This document shows positions 39,401 through 50,504 of a stretch of DNA of 64,000 nucleotides, piece by piece; position 1 is the first letter of the stretch, and every line of letters starts with the position of its first letter. Source of the DNA: Otis tarda (lineage: Eukaryota; Chordata; Aves; Otidiformes; Otididae); assembly GCA_026413225.1 (NCBI GenBank), contig CM048552.1, forward strand, positions 52,777,001 to 52,841,000, written 5' to 3'. Under the pieces are notes generated by a model. The model saw only the letters and a program-made list of their open reading frames with translations. It made no database searches and was not told the origin of the DNA. The position numbers and the translations under genes are program-made.

Positions 39401-40917
39401 TAATCAGTTGTCTCACTTAAGAAATTCTCTTTGTTCTACATCATTAAATGCTGACTCCTGCTGCTGCTATGACAGATCACTTTACAGGAATCTACAAGGG
39501 GAGCTGTCTCTGATGTTAACAGTGGGTCTTTGCTGTGGAACAAAAGAATATGCTGGGGCAAGCATGAAATGGTTTGAATTTATAGTATTTTAACATTGGG
39601 AAATTAAAAAGTCTGAAGCTGGTGTATGTATGCCCATTTTGAGATCTGTATTTCCAAAAGTGAAGAAGCGTCTTTAAAATAGGATTGAGTAATTTTATGC
39701 CCAGGAATATAACTCACAGCTCTCACAAAGGCAGGGGTGAGATCGCCATTTGGCAAAGGGAGGGGGAAGATACAATCGGCTAGCAGGGAATTCAAAACAA
39801 GACCAGCTTGTTGTAGGCAGACTGTAGAAGGAAAAAGCTTCCATCAAAAACATGAGTAATGGCCACTAGTAAAGGCACAGTAGTGGACTAAATGACCTGA
39901 AGGCAGCTTCTTCCACCACGGCCTTTTTGTTGTGAAGTCCTTTCCCAGTTATCTCTCTAACCGCTGCAGCTCTCTGCTAACTCTGTGTATGAGTTACTCA
40001 AGAGCATGACTTCTAACAGGTGCCTTTGTGAAAGGTCAGGTTTTGCTGCTGTTCTTCAAAAACCAGCCACATGCCCAGTAGCTCCCTCCTTGTCTCTGGC
40101 TGTATCAGAGCACCCTGTAGCCAGCCCATTTGCCCAGTACCTTTTCCTGTCCGCTCTTGATATGTAGCTATGTTTCTTTACATGGAAAGGATGAATTTTC
40201 AAAACATCTTCCTTTCTTTGCTCATGTTGAATGAACACTGAAATGGGCAAATCTTGTGCCTATTTCCATATGCAAATAGTTTAGAAACTGTGACCCGCTA
40301 GCCTATGTTTTTATACTGCAGTGCTTTTAAACAGCAACCGTTATATACCAGTGTGACACTCTTTGAAATGGACTGCAGTACTGGAGTGCTTCCTAGACCA
40401 TGGCATGCCATCAAATTGGCGTGTGAGAACGTATGGTGTCCTGTGGCTGAAACATGCTGTCCATGCTCTTTTTGTCTTAATTGTTGTTTTCTGTCTTGAG
40501 GCTTAGTTCATCCTTTGTGTCTTAGTGTGTTTTGATTTAGCCTGGTTGTTCCTGTAGTGCTGTGTCATTTGTAACAATGCATCTTATCTGTTTTCACATT
40601 TTGGAGTTAGTTTATGTAGATGGTATGGTGAGGGGATGCTTATGGCATGGCAGCATGTGTTCACCTGAATGAGGGACTCATCACTGGTGACTCTGCATCA
40701 TTGCTGATAGCAGAGAATGTTGTTGTTTCATTCTATTTAGCTTTAAGTCAGTCCATGTTCTATCTAAAGCTGCTTGATTTGAAGAAAAACTGTTTCTGCT
40801 AGGGGGAAAAAAATTAAGTAGCTTTATTCAATGTGTATGTTCCCTCACCTGAAAACCCCTTGCCTGGATTTTCTACCACACTGTCACAAACCCCCCCAAT
40901 CTCTTCAATTTCTTCAG

Positions 40918-41028
40918 AAGGAAGAGAGGATTTGCAGGTTAACCGGCTGGAAACGCAAATATGGATAAAACCAGACATACAGAAGAGAGACGTGGACTTT
41001 TCAGAAATTCTTAATGCAATACAAGAAA
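40918..41028 (+). CDS. ANO4: ANO4 coding exon 2
   Basis: Acceptor ctcttcaatttcttcag/AAGG and donor AAA/gtaagt bound 111 bases, phase 1 on both sides. With the last base of exon 1 it reads E-G-R-E-D-L-Q, then a diverged stretch, then DVDFSEILNAIQE, which is identical to mammalian ANO4. The junction residues (HQP-EG) line up with human HPEG, confirming phase and boundaries. Because the exon is 37 codons long and phase-symmetric, skipping it keeps the frame (exon 1 G + exon 3 TA = Val), so a shorter isoform is possible. The segment is part of the cytoplasmic N-terminus. The start of the exon is less conserved than its end. Confidence 0.92.
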
Positions 41029-41994
41029 GTAAGTTATTCCTTCGATGCAAAATTTGGTTTATGGTAGAACAATCCATTGAGATGGATTGAAACTGTAGCT
41101 GAAGGAACATACAAAGTGACAAACTGAATGATAAGTGAGTATGTGTGTTACTAAAATCTCTGAGAAAGTTCAATGGGTTATTGAAGGCCAGTAAGAAGTC
41201 TTTTACTATCAGAGAAGTCACAATAAGATTTGAATTATTATATGCCTAAGGATTCCAGCAGTATATATTTCCTATGCAGAAGTGATCAGAAATATTAAGA
41301 TTTTGTTACTTTAATCCATTCTTTACACTCTTGAAAGGATGTCTACACTAATAATGTTGTGCAAATGCTGCAGTCTAGGAGCTAAGACTAGATTTGAAGT
41401 TCCAGCTGTTCCAAAGTGTTGGAGTATATTCACATTTTTGCAGCTGGTAATTTTTGGGACCAGAAGTGATGAGCTTGTCACAACAACTTAAGGTCTGCAT
41501 TTCTTAGATACTGCATGAAACCGTCTCTTTTCACATGTAATGTGCTGTGGAATAAGAATTGATTAGTCCACCCTTCTCAAATGTAACTGCAGAATGATCT
41601 CAAGACTTGTGCTAGAAGAAACAAGTTGTTGTTGTTAACAACAGCAGAAGACACCCCTCCTACTGAAAACTCACACAACTCTGGACTCCGAAAGAATCTG
41701 GAATGTCTTCCAGATTCTGGAATTTCTGGATTCAGTGGGAATCTTCCATAATCGATTGAAAACTCTTATGCAGGCTAAGAATCAAAATGCATGGCATAAC
41801 TTCCTGGTTTTCTCTTTTCCAGTTTTATTTTGAACTAGCTTTTGGACTTGGGATGTTTTGTGTAGCAGTTCTCTAAAGTGAGAAACAGCAACTTGCATTC
41901 TTGAATGATAAAATATTTATAAGAATGTATAAAACCCTGCAATCCTCCTGATTTTTGCCATATGAATAAAGAGCCGTATAGTGGTAGGATCAGG

Positions 41995-42205
41995 TCATTT
42001 GGTGGTCTGCCCCAGCCCTGGTCATCAGGTACCTCCCTGGTGCAGTGGGGCCGTGGCTGGGCAGGGCTGTGGGGAGCTGTGACATCACTGGGGAAGAGGC
42101 TGACAGTCTTGGGGGGCTGAAATAGGGTCCTGGGATCTCGGCAGTGTGGAGATAGCCCCAGGGGTTTGGGTAGGGACGGTCAGGGCTGGGAGTGCCCATG
42201 AGAAA
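41995..42205. other. GC-rich patch in ANO4 intron 2
   Basis: About 210 bp, clearly richer in G and C than its AT-rich surroundings, with many CAGCCCTGG, GGGCAGGG and CCCAGGGG type words and few CpGs. No gene, promoter motif or repeat family is recognised. It may be a worn GC-rich transposon or a local biased-conversion patch. Confidence 0.4.
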
Positions 42206-43817
42206 AACTAGCAAAGGCTTTCATGGCTGTTTCCTAGTTATTAGACTAAGAAGATGGACTTCTTGTGGAAGAACCATAAATAGCTTTATTAAAAAACAAA
42301 AGCTCAGATTTTGAAAAAGAAATCTCTGACTTTTTACAATATTTTTCAACATTCACTTTACATTGACTAGGTTTAATTAAAAATAATTTAATTCTTTCCT
42401 GTTAATTCTCATAATCTGGAAGACAGAAATCAGTGAGTTTCCTGAGAGAGGGTTGCTGATCCACTGTAGAGTTACTGAGTTTAGCATTTAATGTGATAAA
42501 AAGTTCTAGGCTGTGTGGCATCTGTAGAATGGCCTCCTTGCAGAAAAGGTTTGCCAGCCTTACTGAGTGCAGAAAATATTTATTTCCAGAAATCCAAATA
42601 GCTGCTGTAAAAACGTAACATGTAGTACAATAAGATGCACAAAGACTCTTGGTTTTTCATACTCAAAGTTTTCTACTTTGCAAGTCTCTGCAAAACAAGT
42701 TTTCTACTTGGGATTTCTATTAAGGGATATTCTCCAATATTTATGTTTTTAAACCAAATCATTTTTTCCACCACCATTAATGTGGAAATGCTTATGCTTA
42801 TTATAAATGTTTTCAGTAAGAATTTGTAAGGAAATTCACTCTTCAATGTTACTGATAGGCCTAAAAATTTCCAAAGAGCAGTTTCTCGAATATTGATCTA
42901 TCGCTTGCATTATCCAAAGCTAGAGAATACTCAGTGTCATGGTGTGACGATTGATAATAAAAGTATTGTTATTTAACAGAAACATGATCTCTGAGCATGC
43001 TTCAATCTTGCCACACTAAAACATAGTCAGATCCCATCTTTGACTGAAAAGTCTTATTTTTAGACATCTCTGGTTCTGAGTGTCCATCTTCAGAAGGTTA
43101 AAGGAATTATCTTATCTTTGAGCCCTGCCTAAATCCTCCTCTTCATCCAAAGTGACTTGTGGACCCACTGAGTTTGTGCACGGACCCTCACTCAGAATTT
43201 CTTAGCATTCAGTTTTCAGAATTTCAGTTCTACTGTATTTCAGATTAAAATATTTGTATATCCACATTTTTTTCAGCTCCTCAAGGGATTCTGAATTATC
43301 AAGTAATTTTTATTTTTTTCCACAAAATGGAACATGAGGGGGAGAAAAGAACTTGCATATTTAAGCTGATTTAAAACCAGAGGAGGAATTCTTAATATCT
43401 CCTGTAGCAGTGTACATGCTGCTTTGTATTGCTGTTAAATTTCACTACTTAAAAAGACATGACTATACACTGGCACCACTCTGTCTCCCAAAAGATAGGT
43501 CAAAAGAATATATATGATAAAATTATGATATATAATTAGCTTAGAGTCATTTGTGGATATATGCATGTCATGGTCTGAAGGGGACAGAAAAGATGGAGCC
43601 CTGATTATGCCTTCAGACACTTTTGTCAGTGTAGGCATTCTCATCCATTGGAGTGGGGTGGCTGAGCTAGCTACAGGCAGCAGGAGACTTGGCTTGGAAA
43701 TAGCATCACCACTATTAAAGCAAACAGGATTTACTTTTTAAAATTATTTATTTAGTTTTGTGGTACATTATCTAATTTTTTTTTTAAGACTCCAGTGAGA
43801 CTTGGGGTAGAAAAATG

Positions 43818-43868
43818 TTCTTGGCTACTGTGTTCAGTGGCTACTGTATTCTTGGCTCCGTGTTCAGT
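43818..43868. repeat. Imperfect 15-bp tandem repeat, about 3.5 units
   Basis: Successive units read TTCTTGGCTACTGTG, TTCAGTGGCTACTGTA, TTCTTGGCTCCGTG and TTCAGTGTCA. The alternation of TTCTTGG and TTCAGTG units suggests duplication of a two-unit block followed by mutation. Confidence 0.6.
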
Positions 43869-46759
43869 GTCAGTGACTGAAATACCAAGAGAGTATTTTC
43901 AAAAACGTACACAGCAAGGCAACTACAGTGTAAAGATTTCCACTTTCTCACCAGCAACACACCTTTACTGTAACTGGAAGAAAGTCACAGATAACTTTAG
44001 CACTGATGAGGCAGTTCAGCACATCTCTTCGCGACTTATCCTGTTTGCTGAAGCTACCAATCAGCAAGCCAATTATCTGTGTACTTCTGATATAAGCAAT
44101 TTTCTACTATAGGCAATCTGGACAGGTCCTGGTAGCAAATTTCACCAACCAGCTGACATTCACTGCTTCCACAACTTCTAGTCACTGCTGAGATGGACTG
44201 GATTTTAAAGTGACCTTGAAATAAGATTTTTTTTGTTCCTCATAAGTCCTCAGAATAATCCAGTAATTCTCTGCTTGAAACCCCCAACCACATTCACTCT
44301 CTTACACACCGAGTTGTTAATCTCTAAACACCCACTTAAAAACCATCTATTTTGCAACCTGAAGCACTTCAGGAAGCAGCAATTCTAGTATCTCAAAGGC
44401 CTCATCTTTTATACTAAGACGGCCTTGATGGCAGGAAAAAGCTAGTTCAAATTCCCTTGAGCATAGCATACAGGCAAAACTTTCATTTTCACATCTTTCA
44501 TTGCCTCTGTCTGTGACAGATATATATCTTGCATAATCTTCAGAAAGCTTCACTATTTAATTATTTTTTTTTCCACAGTTGCTTTCAGACTATATTGAGA
44601 TGTTGATCATACGCAGGTTCATGTGTCACTCTCTTGGAGGCACTCTGCTGGGTTTCAGTTCAGTGAAGTTTCAAGTCATTCAAAATCTTTTCTGTTTCAA
44701 TAGTTCATTCTGTTGAGTATTCAGATGAATTCTTCTCATATGAACGTGTATGCAAAAGCTGGTCATGATCTACATCCAGATGATTATCTGATGGGGTGGA
44801 CTGTTTCCCGTCTTGCCCTTTGAAACACTACATATAGTGAAAGGCAAGTGGTTAGACTGTGCTGTTGTGTGGCAGTTCCCCTGTCTTTTATAGGCATCTC
44901 TAGTATGTTTTTTGTGAATTGAAAGGGATCAAGGTGGCAAATAATTCTTTAACGTCACTGCTGCATGTGGTACGATTTGGAGTCTGGTTTTTGCCTTTTA
45001 AGTCTCCTAAAACCTCTGTAGTTTGTCCTAGGATGGGTTTGACGCAGCTACAGTGATGCTGAGGAGCTGCAGGCTCTCCCCATCACACAGACCAAAATAA
45101 TACCATGAAGCTCTTCTCCATCCCTGTCAGTAAGCTCACCCCTAGCTGGGAACAGGATGGTGTGAGGCTAAGGCCAATTTTAAAGTGGAAAACTCAGTCC
45201 TGGATATTTATCTCTAATAATATGCTGGCACTTTTCACAAAAGCATGATAAGTAACATAAATTGACTGATAATAAAAACAGCCTTAAAACAGCAAGAGAA
45301 GGCACTTAGTATCTGAAAAAAGAGGGTTTATTTCTGTGATATGTTCACAAACTATGAAGATACACACAATAAAAAAGAGAGTGAAGTAAGTGAAGCTATT
45401 ACTCACAGTATCTCTGTAAAAGCTGGTTGAGCTTCTGCGGAACAGAAAGTACTATCTAAAACTGATAGATTATGATATGAAGTGTTAAATAGGGATTAAA
45501 TATTGTGCACTTCTAATATTGGGGTACAAAGAATGATAGCTAGATTAATCAGTATGCAACCTCAAAATGGCTAAACTCAAGGAGTAGCTTGTTATCCTAA
45601 AAACCTGTAAATCTGGCACAGAATTTCTTATCATTATACTGTTTAGAAGGAAAAAAAATGCTGTTAAAAGTATTAAAAACTTTGAATTTCTATTAAAATT
45701 ATGCTGCTTATGATAGTTCATTAACTTAGTATGTAGAGTGGATTCATTTGGATGTGAAGACTTTTCTGTGGTTTCTGAAATTTTTAGTGGCTTTATAAGC
45801 AAAAGTATTGCAATAAAAAATTCAGTGTATGTCATTAACCCTGTCCTTATTTAATGTATGAAAATGAAGAAGGATTCCTGAATATTTTGATAGGATTTTC
45901 TTTTTTTATCTACCTACAGCTGTAATAACAGACTTTAGATTCTATAGGAGACATGTACAAAAAGGCAGCAATCTCCTCCTTATGTTCATGATTGATAGGA
46001 AAAGAATTATTTAAATTGCAGCATAGGTGCATATTTAGGATGAATATTACGACGAAAACTTCTTCTGCTTGTGATAGTAAAAAATAGGCCACCTGCAGAA
46101 ACTGTGGAGTCTGTAGCATCGGAGGTTTTTTTAAAAGATTTCTTAAACTGGGCTGTAGCCCATGAAGACGGAAAAGGTGAAAAGGAGGTCACAAAATGCT
46201 CATAATGCTGGGAACAGTTACTGGCCTTTAATTTCTGGCAGCTATTCAGTCTCTCCACAGTGGGGGAATGAATTTTTACACCTGAAGCCAGGAGTTTGAA
46301 ATGGAACTAAGTTGCCACCAGGAATTAGAGATTTTTGGCCGTTCCCTGTTAATATAAATTCTTGTCAACAGGAATTACAACTGCCTGTCACTAATTTAGG
46401 GGAGTTGCAGAGAAGCAAAATGATCAGGAGGTTATTGCACAACAGAAAAAATTATTCCAAAAGTCAGTAAAGTTTGAAAAAAAGTGTGAGGAATAGTGAG
46501 TTAGACAAATTTCTGACAAGAATGATAGATGTTTGATGTGCTCTAGTAAGGGTAAGAGGCTCTGTAGCTGACCTTTGGGGGTCCATTCTAACAGTTATGA
46601 CTCTACTGTAATAATTCTGGATTTTTGCCTATGAAACATGAGGTTGGAGAGACTAAGTTCTATCCACAATTGAAGCTTGATCCTCAGCAAAGGCAATTTT
46701 CTTCCCCTCACCACACATCTCTTCATCACACTTTCGCATCAGACCTACAATATATGGAG

Positions 46760-47450
46760 TGCAAAGGTGGAGCTCACTGGCCACAGCCTTCCCACCCTGC
46801 GTTTCCCATCCAACAGCCGCTCAGTCAGCAGATCAACCACCCTTATGTGGGACTGTAGACTTGTGCAGCAGCTCTACCCACAGCTTCCCATCGCCTCCCC
46901 ACTCAGCAGAGCAGGGAACATCACTCTAAAGCTAACGCTGCTCTAATTTTGAGTATAGTGCCAGCCTTTAACTCTTTTCTTGTAGTGTTTGTTTGTTTGT
47001 TTGCTTGTTTATTAGAGTAAAATTATAACATGACATGGCATTGCAATGTGAAGGAAATCAAACACATTTACTCAAGCAGGTATCTCCCATCAGGGTACCG
47101 CTGAGGCCAGAGTTCCCCATGGGGCGGCAGCAGGGCAGGGCCTGGCAGCCTGGATCTGTCCCACCGCCCCAGCCAGGGAGGAGGGTGGGGGAACAGGGCC
47201 AGGCTACCAGGCCCTGCCCCAGGGGTGATGGGCCAAGGCCAGGCCGGGAAGTCAGCCCATGAGTTGAGATCGGGATCAGGCCCAGTGAGGAGAACCAGGG
47301 TCAGGCACAGCTCCAGGACGGCCAGGCAAGGCCTCCCCTCTTGGGGCCTCTCCCCACAGACGCCAGAGGGAAGGGGCTGCCCTTGGCTGTGCAGGCTCTC
47401 TCTTGGCCTTAAGAGAGAGGCCCACTGCTAGATCCCCAGGACAGACGAAT
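46760..47450. other. GC-rich block in ANO4 intron 2
   Basis: The densest GC stretch outside the CR1 and LTR. From about 47090 to 47440 it is dominated by GGCCAGG, GGGCAGGG and CCAGGCC words with only a handful of CpGs. Open frames on the + strand (for example 47035-47262 and 47225-47431) are composition-driven and show no motif. The low CpG content argues against a CpG-island promoter. It may be a GC-rich repeat remnant. I cannot assign a family. Confidence 0.4.
46987..47010. repeat. (GTTT)n microsatellite
   Basis: Five to six GTTT units with one T-to-C interruption (TTTGCTTG). Simple repeat next to the GC-rich block. Confidence 0.85.
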
Positions 47451-48069
47451 GTGCTGCAGGCCCTTACATCTCTTCAGTTTTTCTCAGGATTGCATTTGCT
47501 ACAGTATCCTGTAGCTTTAAGCTATTGCTTCATGCACAGCTGAGGGCTGTGCAGTAGGTAGATCTGAATGTGCCATTTTTATATGCAAGAAAACACGCTA
47601 AATTGTGCAAGACAAACATCTGCCCAGACTCATTTATTCAGTGCCTTTCAAGTAACAGTATTTATTTGAGATCTTCTGCCTCTGGCTGCCCCACAGGTCT
47701 GTACAATTTCTGACTCAATAACTTCATATAGTATGTTAAAAATCTACTTCTTTATTAGAAATATTCAGAGACTGAATATCCAGAAGGTAATCATTTAAGC
47801 AACTTACCCCAAGAAAAGGTGAGGAGATAGCTAACGTATGTTTTATTGTGACAGATTGCTTATTTGTCATCAGAGAGATATTATGGTATCCTAATCTTTA
47901 TGCAGCTCACTGGAGAAGAAAGTGCTCCACCAATGTGCATCAGATTTTAAGCTTAAGATAGTAGATAGTACCAGAACAAAAAAAGTGGGATTGTTGATAA
48001 TGTGTTACACTGGGTGTCTTCATTTGGTTCAATGGTGATTTGAATGTATATTTTTATTTTTGTTTTTAG

Positions 48070-48206
48070 TAGCTAAGGATGTCAACATTTTTTTTGATGA
48101 GCTAGAAGGTGTGAACAGCCCTTCCAAAGATGATGACTCCCTTCTTCACCATGGTAACTTGACCAGTACTTCTGATGATGCCAGCAGGTTGGAAGTTGTG
48201 GGAGAG
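48070..48206 (+). CDS. ANO4: ANO4 coding exon 3
   Basis: Acceptor tttttgtttttag/TAGCT and donor GAG/gtaaga bound 137 bases, entering in phase 1 and leaving in phase 0. The A left by exon 2 plus TA gives Ile, so the protein reads QE-I-AKDVN where mammals have QEM-AKDVN. The exon continues with FFDELEG, KDDDSLLHHGNLTSTSDDAS and RLEVVGE, nearly identical to human ANO4. The run of acidic and Ser/Thr residues is typical of the cytoplasmic N-terminal tail and may be phosphorylated, which is inference. The frame stays open into the intron but has no support there. Confidence 0.95.
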
Positions 48207-50469
48207 GTAAGAACACACAGAACTATTAATACAGTAATTATTTATGCCCATTATAAAAAAAGAAATAAATATAATTTGATTTAAAATCTCATTCTCTGCA
48301 AGTCAACTTGTGTCTGACCTTTCCCATGGGGACTGGTTTTCCATTCTATGATTATAATGTTGAAATATAAAATATCTCAAGTTAAAAGGAGGTTTTATTG
48401 ATTTCATGCACCCCTAGTGAAAAGTCTAGACAGGCCTTTTTCTGCTTGTTTTCTGAACCATTCAAGTCTAATGCTTCACTGGTTCTGAAAATTGAAAAGT
48501 TTTCCCTATATTAATCCTTTGGGGGGCAGAAAGGAGAACGAGAATTTATCATAAATCTCTCATGAGAAACATTGGGTGTCAGGTATGTGACACATTCCCT
48601 TCCAGTGATGAACAAGTGACCTGATGGTGCAAAATGGTGATTCAGAGAACATACCAGGGAGGAGTCATTCATCATATAGTCGCTTTAAAATTATATCTTA
48701 AAGCAGGCAAAACATCATGGACCTATGATGAAAATTTGGGCCTAGTTCCTTTTTGTGTCTTTTGTGCAGAAAGGAACATAATACTCTTTAACTTTGCCTC
48801 CAACTGCCCTACAACCTGTGGATGTTAGCTCTGTCTTCTCCAGGAGTGAAGAGAAGAGACCAGGAACTTGTTTCCTTTCCCCCACCTCAGGAATGCAGCT
48901 GCATCCAGACTATGTACTGAAGAGGTCTGATGTTATCTGCAAGCTGTGCCTGAGGATTTTTTGGCAGAGGGCTGACTGACACAGATCAGAGCTGGCAGAG
49001 AACATACTAACAATTTTAAAGCATAGAAAATCGTAGGATATTGCTGAAGCCCCTGCCCTGACCCTGTTTTGTTTACTAGTTTAGATAAAGTTTAGAAGAT
49101 ATAATTACAAGTTATGTCTTTTTCAGGAGCTAGAGGGTTTTGTGGTGCACGTTCTTTTGTGAAACACTTCTGAGGAGAGAGTCAGAGATTTTCCATGTGC
49201 TAGAAATTCAGCTCATAGAAAGCTGCACTCCTGGAATGTTTGAACAGATAATTAAAGCAAAAAAAAATTCAGGGCACTCAGAGATGTGTTTGACCTTGCT
49301 CACAATTTCATCTTCCTCTTTAGTCATCACTCTTTGCCAGCTTCCCATACAGCTTACAAAGGGCCATCTTTGCCTGCTTGCACTATAGTAGGTTAATCTG
49401 ACATGATATTCCTGTGTTACATTTCGGGATCATGTACCATATGGTCTTTAACAAAAGGGCACAGGTGAAAGGCACGTAATCTTTGCAAGTTAAAGAGGAA
49501 AAATGAACAGAAAATGGAAGTACAGAGGATGATATACAGCAACATATACTGCTGTTGATTTAATAATATTGCAAAACACACTACCGCAAAATCTTTTTTT
49601 TTCCCTCTGATGTACTCTTTGTTGTGTTTTAAAGGGAAAGGGAAAATCTCTAAGGAATATTTTCCTAGTTGAACAGATTATCTTTTTTTTTTTCACATAA
49701 CCATAACTGAGGAAAACAGCAATGCAGTTTATGTATATGTATAAAAGGGGAAAACCAGAAAATTGAAAGTCTTAATGAGTGCTGAGGGATGCTGTAGTCT
49801 ACAAAAAAAAATAAAAGTTGCAAAGTATTTGGCCCCTGCTTAATTCCAGAAGGAAAAGATACACTGTTTAGATGTTGTATGGTTTGTATGGATAACTATG
49901 AGAGAACAACTTATCAGTGGTGGCGTGAACTCTGAGGCTTCAAGCTTCCTTTCAGTCTTTCAGTTTAGTTTAGCAACCAAGAGAGCCTGTAGGTCCCCCT
50001 TAATGTCATCAGGACAGGGGATCTGGCACCAGTGAAAGTCTCTCTAAATGTATTGATGTTTGGTTTAGTTTTGAAGCTAACATTGCAGCAACATAATTTA
50101 ATATTATTTCTGGCTGAATTCATTAAAATGAATTAATAATCAAAATTTACAAAGACATACCAAAGGTTTCCTATCACTTTTGTTTAGTTGACAAGTTGAA
50201 ATATTGTTTGCTTCAACTGTTAGTTGTTCATGCTCAACCAGAAGACTTTACGGATGGAGCTTTACCAACAGTTCCTTAACAGATGTAGAGCCAGATTGAG
50301 ATTCAGTTTGTCCTTTGGCTAAAGATGGTTTTTGTTCTTTGTTTTATGTTTCATTCAAACACAACTACAGTCTGAGCAAACTGAAAATTAGATTTCCCTT
50401 TGTGTGCATTGATCGAAATGCTTTTTACATATGTAAATAAAACAATTAAGTATACACTTTACAATTTAA

Positions 50470-50504
50470 ATTCAGGAATATATTCAGGATATATTCAGGA
50501 ATAT
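50470..50504. repeat. Three tandem copies of ATTCAGGA(A)TAT
   Basis: Units of 12, 11 and 12 bp (ATTCAGGAATAT, ATTCAGGATAT, ATTCAGGAATAT) in direct order. A local slippage repeat without a known family. Confidence 0.9.

Larger units (their letters stand above)
24571..40917 (+). other. ANO4 intron between coding exons 1 and 2 (about 16.3 kb)
   Basis: Begins gtaaca and ends in a pyrimidine-rich tract and ttcttcag. Open frames inside are short and without family motifs. Recognised contents are A-rich microsatellites, the 99-bp miniature LTR at 31.07 kb and a 14-bp tandem duplication at 33.39 kb. Elsewhere (24825-27320, 27349-30149, 30167-31064, 31174-33390, 33419-40917) I see only unique AT-rich sequence. 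A few bases near 39884-39910 resemble a worn CR1 3' end. Confidence 0.85.
41029..48069 (+). other. ANO4 intron between coding exons 2 and 3 (about 7.0 kb)
   Basis: Starts gtaagt, ends tttttgtttttag. No coding region recognised. The 105-codon frame at 43795-44112 shows no motif. It holds two GC-rich patches (41995-42205 and 46760-47450), a (GTTT)n repeat and a small imperfect tandem repeat at 43818. The rest (41206-41994, 42206-43817, 43869-46759, 47451-48069) is AT-rich sequence in which I see nothing specific. A 14-bp palindrome TGTTGTTAACAACA lies near 41630. Confidence 0.85.

Noticed and set aside
39884-39920. CR1-like words (GTGGACTAAATGACC)
   Set aside because: Too short, and no (ATTCTATG) tail or ORF2 sequence next to it.
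43795-44112. 105-codon + frame beginning with a possible signal-like stretch
   Set aside because: The hydrophobic start comes from an imperfect tandem repeat. No family motif, no splice context, and it lies inside an ANO4 intron.
48335-48352. CCATTCTATGATT resembling a CR1 tail
   Set aside because: Only about 13 bases match, and the upstream sequence does not align with a CR1 3'UTR.
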